Part shown: piece by piece, positions 47,818 to 58,400 of the stretch | Position numbering within the stretch: position 1 is the first letter of the stretch | How the letters are laid out: each line of letters starts with the position of its first letter | From: Eunapius fragilis | Lineage: Eukaryota > Porifera > Demospongiae > Spongillida > Spongillidae | NCBI GenBank assembly: GCA_963681505.1 | Contig: OY811990.1 | Coordinates: forward strand, 5,448,708-5,512,707 | Length of the DNA: 64,000 nt | Direction: 5' to 3' | Notes under the pieces: generated by a model | The model's database searches: none | What the model saw: the letters and a program-made list of their open reading frames with translations, nothing else | What the model was told of the DNA's origin: nothing | Program-made: the position numbers and the translations under genes

Positions 47818-48207
47818 CGCGATATGTAATACGCCACGCCCTCACGTGCCGGGCTTACGAGTGGGAGTGGTTCCTTTTGGCCTGCTATTAGCACTAGACA
47901 GAGAACTGAAGTAACGAAGAATTGTATAGTGTAGCGGCAGTGGCTGCTATGTACGTACATCACCTCAAAGTAATCTTACAAAAGATCTCACTTTTATTTT
48001 CATCATAGTTAGATGTCATACAATATAAACTTTTGTTCATCACAGACATTAATACATGTAATATTGAAGGTCTGGTATACCACACAGCTCAGTTTGGAGG
48101 GGCAAAGAATGTCCCAGCCCTCTTGGGCTTAGAAGTAGACCATCTAGATAACACATGGTGTTATGAGAACACCTCATCACATTTGAACTGATGTGCATAT
48201 AAACCAC
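47818..48207 (-). other. Region between TRIM copy 5 exon 1 and the RacGAP-like gene
   Basis: The first about 65 bp (47818-47882) are TRIM 5' flank shared with 63254-63325. The rest is the 3' side of the minus-strand RacGAP-like gene. The AATAAA on the minus strand at 47993-47998 lies about 210 bp beyond its stop codon and is a plausible poly(A) signal. No other gene seen. Confidence 0.5.
47993..47998 (-). promoter_or_regulatory. Possible poly(A) signal of RacGAP-like gene
   Basis: AATAAA on the minus strand, about 210 bp after the stop codon at 48208. Confidence 0.4.
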
Positions 48208-49282
48208 TCACTGGGCAGGAACAGGGGTTCTTGGGGGAAACCTTGGAGACTGACAAGACCCAAGGAAGGGACTCTCAGGAACTGAAAGTGCAAGGAAAGG
48301 GTGGTACATATTACGCCCCCACACATGGGCACACGCCCCCTTGCTTACTTGGACTTTGCTCAGGTGTAGATGGTGAAGTCATGTTGGGACTGGACTGACC
48401 AGATGGGGCTGGGGACTGGGGCTCAGGATTGTCCACAGAAGACAAATACTGTCGCCAGTAGTCCCCAGAGATACCCATCAAGCGTTGCATCACCTGTTCA
48501 TTGGGTGAGGGGATGAGGGAGAGAGTGAAGTTAGAGCTACAAACAGAGGATTCAAATAGACAACCTTTGGTTGCAGCTGTGTGTCCTTCCACATGTCTGA
48601 AGGCTCTGGGTTGGCACAAGCAAAGCCCACAATAGTAGGCCCAAACACTTTGGCAAGGCTGGCTGTGGGCATCTTGTTAGACTCACTGTGTGATGCAACC
48701 CTGTAGACACACAAGGGTGTATGAATGCACGTCTTTACATACAACAGGTGGGGTGTACTTCTGCAAATGAAGGATGATAAAAGCCAGTGTGTCTTTGTTA
48801 GCAGGAGGAAGTTCAGCTATGGCCTCAAGGGTAGAGGCCAGACCATTCTCTTCAGCTTCTCTTTCTGTTTGTACACAGATGAATGAACGAATGCAGTAGG
48901 TTCAATTATTTCTCTCTCCATACCAGCGGCTTGCAAGAAGGCATTATGCATCTTGAAGGTGAGGAGAGGTTCCCTCAGACACCTCAGGAAGTCCTTGAGC
49001 ACACCACACACCACATTGATGTCCTGCACTCCCTCCAAGAAGGAAGGGTTCCCTTTGGCCTTCAGCAGACGCTCCTTGAGCTCCTTGACCATCTTATCAG
49101 AGCTACAGGTGAGAGGATGGAGAGGTGATGGAGGGGCTGGTGTTGAAGTGGTGCACTCATCCTGTTACCCGATACAGTCCCACATCTGCTAGGCCTCTTT
49201 GCTCAATCTCATGCACACAGTGGACAACAATAGCTGGCACTCGTGGGATGCACGTGGGACAGAAGGAGGTGAGGTCTGCTTC
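48208..49282 (-). CDS. RACGAP1/MgcRacGAP-like Rho GTPase-activating protein, C-terminal exons
   Basis: Six minus-strand exons join in phase into 253 codons: 49282-49161, 49102-48924, 48864-48759, 48700-48565, 48493-48349, 48281-48208. They encode a RhoGAP domain: CIPRVPAIVVHCV, EIEQRG, GLYRV (with the catalytic arginine finger), KDFLRCLREPLLTF, PANKDTLAFIILHL, LAKVFGPTIV and a final GDYWRQYL segment, then a Ser/Pro-rich tail ending PVPAQ. The order and the EIEQRG and KVFGPTIV signatures match the centralspindlin subunit RACGAP1, which acts on Rho-family GTPases in cytokinesis. The coiled-coil and C1 exons are not found upstream: the sequence turns into duplicated cadherin-like DNA by 49930, so this is a 5'-truncated gene or its 5' exons lie elsewhere. 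Oddity: the first intron appears to start AT-GAGT instead of GT-GAGT (49160-49155). Confidence 0.85.
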
Positions 49283-49929
49283 CTGTAGCGAAGGGGTGTG
49301 GTCAGTGGGGGAGTGGTCAGTAAGCTAATATGACCAATTAAAATTTTCAATAGATTTCTAATTTGGAATTTTTTAGATACTCGAGAATAACATTAGTACG
49401 ATGGTTGAAAGTTGCAAACACGCTTGGATCATCAAGGGATATGCCTTGCGGCAATGTCTTTGGAAGGTGAGTTTGTGACACTGTTTCTCCCAGCTATAGC
49501 ATAATATGGTTTTCACTTCCTTTCATGTTCTAACACATTTGGCCCATGCAAATCAATCTTTGCCACCAGATAGTAAATGATCACATTTATAAGCCAGTTG
49601 GTTCATGGTTGAAGGTTGCACACACATCCATGGCTATACCATTCTCTTTAGTACTTCAGGTCCCATACACATAGAAGGCGCCTATGGTCCTAACAGCTAG
49701 TGGTGTTGGATACATGAGTTCAAAGGGGACGTTAACGGGGAAGGTCTACTGGCCTTCAGGATAGCCTTCCGTCTGCCTGTCATTATAGGCTCCATAACGT
49801 GTGTCTCCCTCATGACCTATATAATGTGTAAGTATGTCAGAAGGGCACATCTGCAGAACGACCAATGGCAGCTGATTGCTGTGAGGAAGGCTGCACGCAT
49901 ATTGATCTCCAATCGTATTTGCCCTCGCC
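49283..49929. other. Unassigned segment with possible orphan exon
   Basis: No known gene. On the plus strand a stretch of about 96 bp (49372-49467) is bounded by TTTTTTAG and a strong donor AAG/GTGAGT and is open (ending KGYALRQCLWK). It has no recognisable partner. At 49735-49940 an open plus-strand stretch (FRIAFRLPVIIG to RICPRLNRK) runs into the next cadherin-like fragment without a recognised domain. Both are weak. Confidence 0.3.
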
Positions 49930-50280
49930 TGAATAGGAAGTACAACCACCCACCACAGTTCTCCCCAGCTGTGATGTACGTTCTGGAGGACCAGACTACC
50001 TTCACATCTCTGAACATCTCAGCAGCTCTCTCTGATGTTGAAGATGGCACACCACCACTCAACGGTACACACATCCTCACTGACCCCCCCCTCCCCCATG
50101 GTAAGGCCTACTACAGCAACATCACAGGTAATGTCACGTACAGGCCAAACCCTGCCTATTATGGCGTAGACCTCATCTAGACCTCATCTATGTCCCGGCA
50201 TGTGACACCCTCAATGGCTGCACAGTGGGCAACATCTCTGTGGTTGTGCAGAACGTGAACCACCCACCATCAGTATAGGA
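49930..50280 (+). pseudogene. Cadherin-like fragment, copy E
   Basis: Starts HPPQFSPAVMYVLEDQTT and continues to the NVTYRPNPAYYGVDL segment, where a small duplication of gacctcatcta creates a stop. It then reads NVNHPPS-like sequence in another frame and ends at about 50278. It corresponds to 44140-44400 of copy D plus 9100-9150 of copy A. Confidence 0.85.
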
Positions 50281-50329
50281 GACCAAAGATATCTTGTATT
50301 ACAGCATTTTTACAATTAAGGAATCTGAC

Positions 50330-50520
50330 CGCTTCGAAATATTCAACATAAGGTTTTTAATGATCCATATGATCTTGCCTTGGACCCTCAATATCCACAC
50401 AGTTGGCAATCTCATTTATATCTCGATGGTGTTGCATTGGATCCTATAATTGGTAGTCTGTATGTGTATTGTGTAATGATGATGTAATGATGGTGTCATG
50501 TTTGTATACTAAGACTGTGG
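50330..50520 (+). pseudogene. Relic of TRIM-NHL 3' end
   Basis: Contains degenerate pieces of the last NHL blades on the plus strand: a DLALDPQ-like segment, then VALDPIIGSLYV, then the TRIM 3' motif gatgatgtaatgatg. About one blade has been lost between them. Confidence 0.7.
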
Positions 50521-50584
50521 GAATGAACGTTGCTATGGCAACGGAGGAAGGTTTGATGCTAGCGGAGTCCCCAGACCGAGTGGT

Positions 50585-51404
50585 CTTTGGTACCCGCAGT
50601 AGCGGATCTGGGGGGGGGGGGGGGGGGGGGTTTGGGGTTTAAACCCCCCCTCCAAGCCCTTCGATAATAATATTCATAGCATGAAATTGGGCAATCTTCA
50701 TTGATAGTTGTGATTTGTAACCCCTCTCTTTAACTGCCACGCCCCCTTATACGTCCGCGCCTGCTGACTCCTTGTCTAAAGCAAGAGCTAGTCCGTTGGA
50801 AACTCTTTTGGAATGAAGGCAGACATGAAGACAAATCAGAGGATTTGATAGATGCATTGCCATATGCAGATGAAGACATTTTTCCAAACATTCGTCAACT
50901 GATTTTAATTGGATGTACGACACCGATTGGAACTTGTCAGGCAGAAACGTTGTTTTCTGTTTTGAGACGAATAAAAACACACTTACGTTCAACAATGACC
51001 GAAGAAAGGTTGACATGCAGGTCTAACCATGATGTCTATCCACCATGCCGAGTGTTTGTCGTTACAAACGGAAACTGTTGTACGGCAAGAAAAACCCCTA
51101 GGTGTTTGTTTTGCAAATCTATTTTGTTTGATGAGTCAGACGATTAGACGATTTATTTATCTGTAAAAATAAAATCTACTTTCCATGTGTGTAATGATAT
51201 AAAGCGGTACAGATTCAAAATTTTGTCGGGCCGAAAACCTACAATGTGTTCAAAAAAAGCGGCGGGATCTTTAGTTTAAAAAGCACTACATTTAAAAAGC
51301 GGCTGGGGCGTAGCCCCAGACCCCTTTGGGAAGGGGCTACCCCCACCCTGCAACCTCCCCCTTTTAACCCCCCCCAATATAAATACGTACGTCCGCCCCT
51401 GTAT
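50585..51404 (+). mobile_element. hAT element remnant with transposase C-terminal segment
   Basis: The ends resemble the G/C-tract family: CAGTAGCGGATCTGGGGG at the left and a CCGCCCCTG end at the right, with G and C tracts inside each. At 50768-51000 the plus strand is open and encodes the hAT C-terminal dimerisation-type region: FPNIRQLILIGCTTPIGTC, then AETLFSVLRRIKTHLRSTM, then EERL. It is probably a decayed member of the TTF/ZMYM-associated hAT lineage. No target duplication was found. This may be a source family for the nearby MITEs. Confidence 0.65.
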
Positions 51405-51650
51405 CCTTTCCAGGGTACATGTCTGGTACTAAAGATCTCTCTGGTCTGATGGAAGTCCTGGTGATGGTGGAGGGGATGATTATATTATGCCCTCTTGGAG
51501 GGGGGCATAATAAGCCAATCTCCAGGGAGACAATGGGCGTACTCACTAAACAGGTATGCTCAACCAAGGCCACCCCCTGGATGAGGTCCTTACCTTTCCT
51601 TGATGGGAAGCATACCAAAGAGAATGAAGACCAGGTGGCTTTGGACCTGT
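51405..51650 (+). pseudogene. Relic of cadherin-like second module
   Basis: Short matches in order to 10915-11135 of copy A: DLSGLMEVLV, then caaccaaggc, then gatgaggtccttacctt-like sequence. Heavily decayed. Confidence 0.5.
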
Positions 51651-51699
51651 TTATATATTACCATGTCCTGTGTATTGTACCATCTCCCATGGCAACATG

Positions 51700-51880
51700 A
51701 TCATTTATTATTACCACATACCCAACATCACTTCACTCCTATTCACTCCTATTCACTTTCATTACATCACCATTACACAGAGCAATCCAGTACACATACA
51801 GACTATACGATCTACCAGAGCAACACCACAGGGATATAGTGAGATTACCAACTACTTATAGGATCATTGAACATAATCTC
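51700..51880 (-). pseudogene. Relic of TRIM-NHL 3' end (minus strand)
   Basis: The sequence cattacatcaccattacacag and agcaacaccacagggatatag parallels the antisense end of TRIM copies 5 and 6 (44710-44830, 52465-52575), with many changes. Confidence 0.6.
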
Positions 51881-51889
51881 TGCCCAGCT

Positions 51890-52105
51890 GTAACAGCAGA
51901 GGTGGGTACAGAGGTGGGTCCAGAGGTGGGTCCAGACGTAGGTCTGGAGGTGGGTCCAGAGGTGGATCCAGAGGTGGGTCCCAAGGTAGGTCCAGAGGTG
52001 GGTCCCGAGGTGGTTCCAGAGGTGGGTACAGAGGTGGGTCTAGAGGTGGATCCAGAGGTGGAAATATTGCCATCAAAACCAGACCCATGACCTGATCCAT
52101 AACCT
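51890..52105 (-). repeat. Inverted relic of the Gly-Pro-Thr-Ser stalk repeat
   Basis: About 14 units of agaggtgggtcc, the complement of the 12-bp repeat at 42148-42417, with substitutions. It is next to an inverted copy of the Gly-Ser-Gly-Tyr region (gacccatgacctgatccata). Confidence 0.85.
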
Positions 52106-52109
52106 CACC

Positions 52110-52330
52110 CATATGATCCTCCTAGCCATCTTCTGTGGTGGTAATTGCCATCATCCTGGTGGTGGTGTTCTACTGTTATCACCAGTACAAGCTCAAGAAC
52201 CAGAGGAAAGAAGCACTTCATGTTGTCCATGCAGTGATGGAAGAAGGACACCTATGCCCCTAGGAAGGCATTTAAGAAGGATGATGGAGATTCCAAGGTT
52301 TGATGTAAGGACACCTCTCACCCTGGGATC
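52110..52330 (+). pseudogene. Relic of cadherin-like transmembrane exon
   Basis: The plus strand encodes a decayed transmembrane and juxtamembrane segment: LLAIFC, then VIAIILVVVFYCYHQYKLKNQRKEA. Small indels break the frame and it ends near gattccaaggttt. Its orientation is opposite to the adjacent stalk relic. Confidence 0.8.
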
Positions 52331-52480
52331 CAATCAGTGTTTGCTATTCCTGATGTAGAAAACCTTCCTTTGTTGCCATAGCTACACTTATTATTATCAG
52401 TTAACAATCTCATTCCCACAGTCATACTAAGCCTCAATTCCATACACTATATTTTACATGACATCATCGTTACATCACCA

Positions 52481-55400
52481 CTACACAGAATACTTTAAAA
52501 CAGTGTTAGCACCATGGTTGGCTACATACAGACTACCACTTATAGGATCCAGAGCAACAACATAGGGATAAGTGAGATTGCCAACTGTGTGGATCTTGTT
52601 TCCCTGAGGATCAGAGATGGAGAGACAATTGCCACTGTTCTCACAGACAAGGCTGTAACCTTCTTCATCAATTGCTATTCCAGTTGGACCCTTTACATCT
52701 CCATATGATCTGACATAGGTCCCCTCTGGTGTGAAGACTTTGATGGTGTTAGAACCAAAGGCTGCAACATGGATGTTCCCTTGAGGGTCCAAGGCAAGAC
52801 CTCGTGGATACTTAAAACCCTGAGCACCAGAGACATCTCCATTTATGGTCATTAGCCAGCTGCCATTTTGATCCAATATCACCACCCTGTGGTTGCCATT
52901 ATCAGCAACAATCATCCTATCTCTTTGGTCAGCAATAACTGATACTGGTCTATTAAAATGTCCATTGCCTGATCCATGTTGGCCAAATTTTTGTAGGAAC
53001 TGTCCTCCTGTTGTCAGCTTCTGAATGCGATGATTGCCATATTCAGCAACATACATCACATCTGCCTTGATAGACACGCCATATGGTCCACGGAACTGAC
53101 CATCACCACTCCCACCACTACCTATGGTTCTCTTCTCATGACCACCTTGGTCATACACATGAATACTGTTGTCACCACTACAGGCTACATAGATGTTTCC
53201 ACTGTCATGGATGGCAATACTATCTGGACGACCACTACAACTGATAACTTGCTGGGGGTTACAAAAGGTGCTGTAGTTAGGCTTCACATCAAGGTCATGT
53301 GGACTGCCCTGTATATGTACACCATTCATTGTGATGAGGAGCTGGTGAGGACCAGCAGCCTGAGGGGTGAGGGTGACGGTGTAGGTACCATCCCCATGGT
53401 CCTCTACCTTTCCTAGGACAACTGCTCCATCATGTGACTTGGGCTTCAACTCAGCCTTCACCTGCAGACCACCATATGGGTACCTCTCTCCCTCTGAGCT
53501 CTTGGTGACCACTTTTACACTATACACCTTGTCCATCCTGGCTACTGACTTAGAAGACCATGTGCTTTGTGATGGAGATGGAGCTGAGGCCATTACATGA
53601 CCAAGTACGGAGAGTTCCTTCATCAGAGAATCAGTTTGTAGGGTCACATGTATGTCACTGGACTGACTTGAAGTCAGGGAGACTCCTCCAACCTTCTTCA
53701 GGGTGGCCTTTAGTTCAGTGGGTATCAGATCTCCAAGAGCTACCACCTCATGGTCAGTGTGGGTCTGGAGGATGTGGGAGGTCATCTCAGTGTAGCGACC
53801 AATCTCATCTTGTATCTTCATTAACTGTTCCTTCTGGAGGGACAGAGCTGTTGTCTTGGAAAGTGAAATGGCCCCCATCTCTGACAACAGTGTCTTCTTC
53901 CTTTCCTCTATGGCTTGGTGGAGCTGTTCAAAGGCTTGGTTTATGAGCAGTGTGGCATTCTCTCTGGAAGTCTCAACCTGTTCTGCCATCTTGTCATTGG
54001 CACCAATGGCACTGGTCAGCTTTGAGGCCATTCCCTGTGCACACACAAGTGACTCTTTCATTCCATCTCTGTGGACCTTTGCAATATTGCACACCTCAGC
54101 AATCCTGTGGTCCTTGTGAAGGACTAGGGTACAGTCTCTGCAGACCAGACGTTTGCAGGTCACACAATAGAATTTTAACTTCATTTTTTGATGTTGAGGT
54201 TGGGAGCAGAGATGTTCAGTTGGTGACATGATGGATGGAAGTAGTCTGACTGACGCCTGGTCTAGTCCTACCATCTGGTGATGGCGCAGTATCTTATTGC
54301 ATTTGTGGTACTCATGACAGAAGGTACAGAGGAACTGATGACATGTACAACAGAACACCACTGCAGGCCCCTTGTCTCCATCACAAGCATCACATGACTT
54401 TTCACCACCACTGCCAATCTTGGACATGTACCCAGCCACCTCCACCTCAAAGCCAAGATGGAGGTTCTGAGGTATAGCATTGATTCCATCCTTTGGTATG
54501 GTGATAATTCTCTGACAGGTAGGACATTCCCTCTTCTGCTTGTCCACAGACCTTACTATCTTCATATGCAGACACTGCCCACAGAAAGAGTGTAGACATG
54601 GAAGGATCCTAGGGTCTGTGTAGGGCTTAGAGCACAGCTGACATATGGTGTGTGGAGGGAAGAGGCCAGATCTGTGGGAGAAAAGAACATAAATTGATAC
54701 CATAGGAAGAAACGACATTAGAGCCTGAGGAGCCATTATTATCATGGGGGCAGGTATGTTGTGTGCTTTATGCCTTCAGGGATGCACTAAAATGTGTACC
54801 AGGCAATCTTCTTTCTTTAGCACCGGGTTTACGTAAGACGCAGAGAATATAAAACTTTCATAATTCCCTCCTTACATTAGATTCCCAAGCTAATTACATT
54901 GCCTAACAGAAGGTATTTGTACTGACCACCCTGCTGCTCCTGCCACTGGAGATAGTGTTGTCATTTCTCCTACTATCCCAGTGGTTCTGTTCCCCCAGCT
55001 GTCCCTGGTACTGTTCCTACAGCTGTACCTACCATCGCCCCAGCCTCAGTGGATGTGAATCGATTTAAACAAGCTGGTGCAAACTTTACTGGAGTGAATA
55101 TTTGCATGAATATTGATCCGGATCAAGACAGAGCTGTATTGAATAAGACTCAGAAACGATACAAAAGGAAGAAGAGTAACGGATGCAGTATAACCAGGGA
55201 GAGATTGAAAAAGAATGAAAAGGATGCTGCAATGAATCTGAGTGAGATAAATGCAATATACCCCCAGTGCAGCATGTGCAAGTACCACTTCAAATCTAAA
55301 GTGTACTTAAGGAAGCATATTTGTGGTGGTGCTTTCTTACCTAAAGATGCTCTCAACGTTTTGTGGACACTATTCTTGCCACTAGAGATTTCACAGTATC

Positions 55401-58400
55401 TGGCTGTGTTGCTAGTATATCCACTTTATTCACTAGTGCAGACAGTCCAATGTATGCTTCCTTAATTTAGCAGCAACGTGCAAACCTTTATTGCTCATTG
55501 TTGGCAGGAGGGGATAGCTGGTCATGCCAAAGTGTCGATGCAGTTGTAGTGCGCCTCACCGATGAGTATTTGGCTGGTACTATATGCCTATAGCTGAGCT
55601 GCCTGTAGTTGGGCAAGTGAGGACCTCCTACCAGTCCATTAGGACTATCAAAGAATGAAGCATCCAAAGAAAGAAGGCAGGTTGCAATAAACCTTACAGG
55701 AAGAAGCAAAAGACATCAAATACATCCTTTGACTGAAGCAAACTACTTCTCAAATGGTCTAAGCCACAACTTCAGACCTATCTTGCTGAACACAATCTGC
55801 GTACATTGTACAAAGTCCACAGGGAAAAGTGGGGAGGGGGGGCAATTGAAATAAAAGTCCACTGGGAAGAGAAAAAACAACCCCTTGCCTCCTCTTCATT
55901 GGAATACTACAGCTTGATATGAAAGTTAGGCGGGGGGGGGGGGGGGGGGGGGGGGGGCCTATATTGACTTAAGCTCTAACAACCATTGCTATTACATGCA
56001 TTTATGCATCCCCAATACCAATCAACCAACACCTATCAATATTGTGCAGAACACTTACCCCTGCCAACACATTATCAAACCATTGGCTCGAAACACTCTG
56101 ATAAACATGTAGGAGCTTATTTTCTGTACATGTACATCAAACAGCATGCAATATGAAGTACATCCGCGTGTGGGCGTAGCCTAATTAGCGGTTTAACGTA
56201 TACCGATTCTATACAAAATGAAACGGCAGAGGTACAGAAACAGTTTCAAATGCATTTTATTTACAATAGTATATTAAGGCTGATCTGGGATTGCTTAGAA
56301 AAAAAGTGTACCTGCATGCCGCGGCCCGTTTGCTAGGTTGTCCGACATTACGGGCCTTTTTTGACCAAGGCAATTGTTCCCAAGGCAGTCGTAAATACGC
56401 CGTGACTATCAAAATGCTTGTAATAGCATATGCTGCATTGTAAAACAACAACTCCATTCAGAGGGTTTTTGAATATCCCCTGATTTCCCCGCATCTGTCG
56501 TTAACTGGGTGTACCTATTTCTCAATAAATAGGGTCTGGAAACGAGACACTATTATTTGACCTTTACCAAGTTTGTATTTGACTGGTTATTAACTCTTTG
56601 AACGCCAAGTGCATATATGCTGCATCATCTACTTATGCATACATGCTCACTAAATGACAATAATCTGCCTCACCATTCATGCATGTGGTGTGGATCAAAA
56701 TCACCTTGAATACCATTGTAGATAATACAAGTGTAATACTGACCATTGCAAGTAACCTCATAGTCATAAAAATATTTGAACATATTTGGGCCCAGTGTAA
56801 GAACATTTTGTGTGTCCAAATTGTAACTTGCTGGTACCTTTTGTTGCAACAACCATTAGCAAAAGGTGGAGCAGTGACATCAGTACTACATTGATCTGGG
56901 ATACACATTCTTGTTCTTAGAGTACATAAAGTGGTGCATTAGTGAAGTGAAGTGAAGTCATCCGAATAATGGGGTTCTTTAGGCAGTGCGAGAAGACTTC
57001 GTACAAGGACTTATAAGATTACAAGTGCAGCAAGCATACGCTTGCATCATCCTGTTGTGACTGATCAACACATTCTTGCAAGCAAGATCTAAATCATGCA
57101 TGAATAGTGTAACGTATGCATGCATAAACGAACTTGGCGTTCAAAGAGTTAACCCCTACATTGAATTAATAAAGGTCAAATCCCTTCTAGTGCCCCAGGG
57201 AAGGGGAGGGGACTTCACTAGTCAGGACTCAGGAGTGTCCATAAATGATGCCACGTCTTTTTGATTAGTTTTCGACCAGACATACATATATAGGTTAGAC
57301 ACTGAAACCGAGGGATCTACGTGATGTAGAAACCCCGAAGGCGGCTGTAGCGTCCTGAGCGGTAGCGATTGATAGGTACTCCAATACCCCAGTTTAAAAT
57401 GACGTCACGTGTAGTGTATTGATTATGTGATTACAGCTGTGTATGTATGCGCATTGTGATATTCATTTCCTATTTGGTTAATCGTTTTTTGAGTAAATGG
57501 CGAGTTTTCCAACTCTCTAGTTTACTATAGAAAATTGGCGACGAGGGTGGAATGGAAACGGCACGTTCGTCAGACCCTTTCGACCCTAACGTGGAAAGTA
57601 TCGACGACTATAAGGAAAGGTTCGACTACTATTGTACGGCCCATGGGATAGCTGACGAAAGGAAGAAGGCCTTGTTCTTGACAAGAATAGGGCAGAAAAT
57701 GTACACCAAATTAAAGGTTTGGGTTAGTCCAGGGTTGCCGAAGGCCGGCCGACCTTTCAGGCCGGACCTTCTGGCCTGACCTTCAGGCCGGAATCCGGCC
57801 TTAAAGGCCACTTATTAAAGATGTAATTAGATTATTAAATAATATTATCTCAAGATTATATACAATCACTGTGAATTAATCAGTCACACGATATGCCGCA
57901 TACATCAGTAAGTTGCGCAGATGAACCAGACCGCCGAGACCGGTCCAGACGTAACTAATCTAACTGTTCAGCACCCATGCATTGTGCTTAAGCATTATGC
58001 ACGCCTCCAGTCGCTGGGGAAGAAGATTCCATCTTTGACGCTGTTGAATAAGCTTGGCTCTAGAAAATACCAGCTCAGATGGTGCAGATGAGGCCAAGCT
58101 AGTACTTTCTTGCAAGCTTAGAAATTCTTGGAAAACACGTGTCGTGCAATTTCCACCATGCAAGCGGATCTATACATAGATAGTACTATCTATGATCTAT
58201 AGGAGAAGTAGCATTCACTTGTCCGGCGTGTTTCAGAAACTGAAAGCCAAGCATCAAACTCATCCTTAACTTCTCTACGTATATAGGTCGTTCGAAAAAG
58301 GGCTTGTGGCATGGTTGCACCAAGCTTTGTCAGCAAACCCTTCATATCCTCTCTTTTCATGACATTTGTACAATTTGAAATGTGCCCACACCACGGAGGG

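Noticed and set aside
54672..54745. Start of TRIM copy 6 at the ATG at 54745, within the same ORF
   Set aside because: A good splice acceptor lies at the start of the RING-coding sequence in all six copies, and plus-strand copies have no such extension. I prefer an upstream exon.
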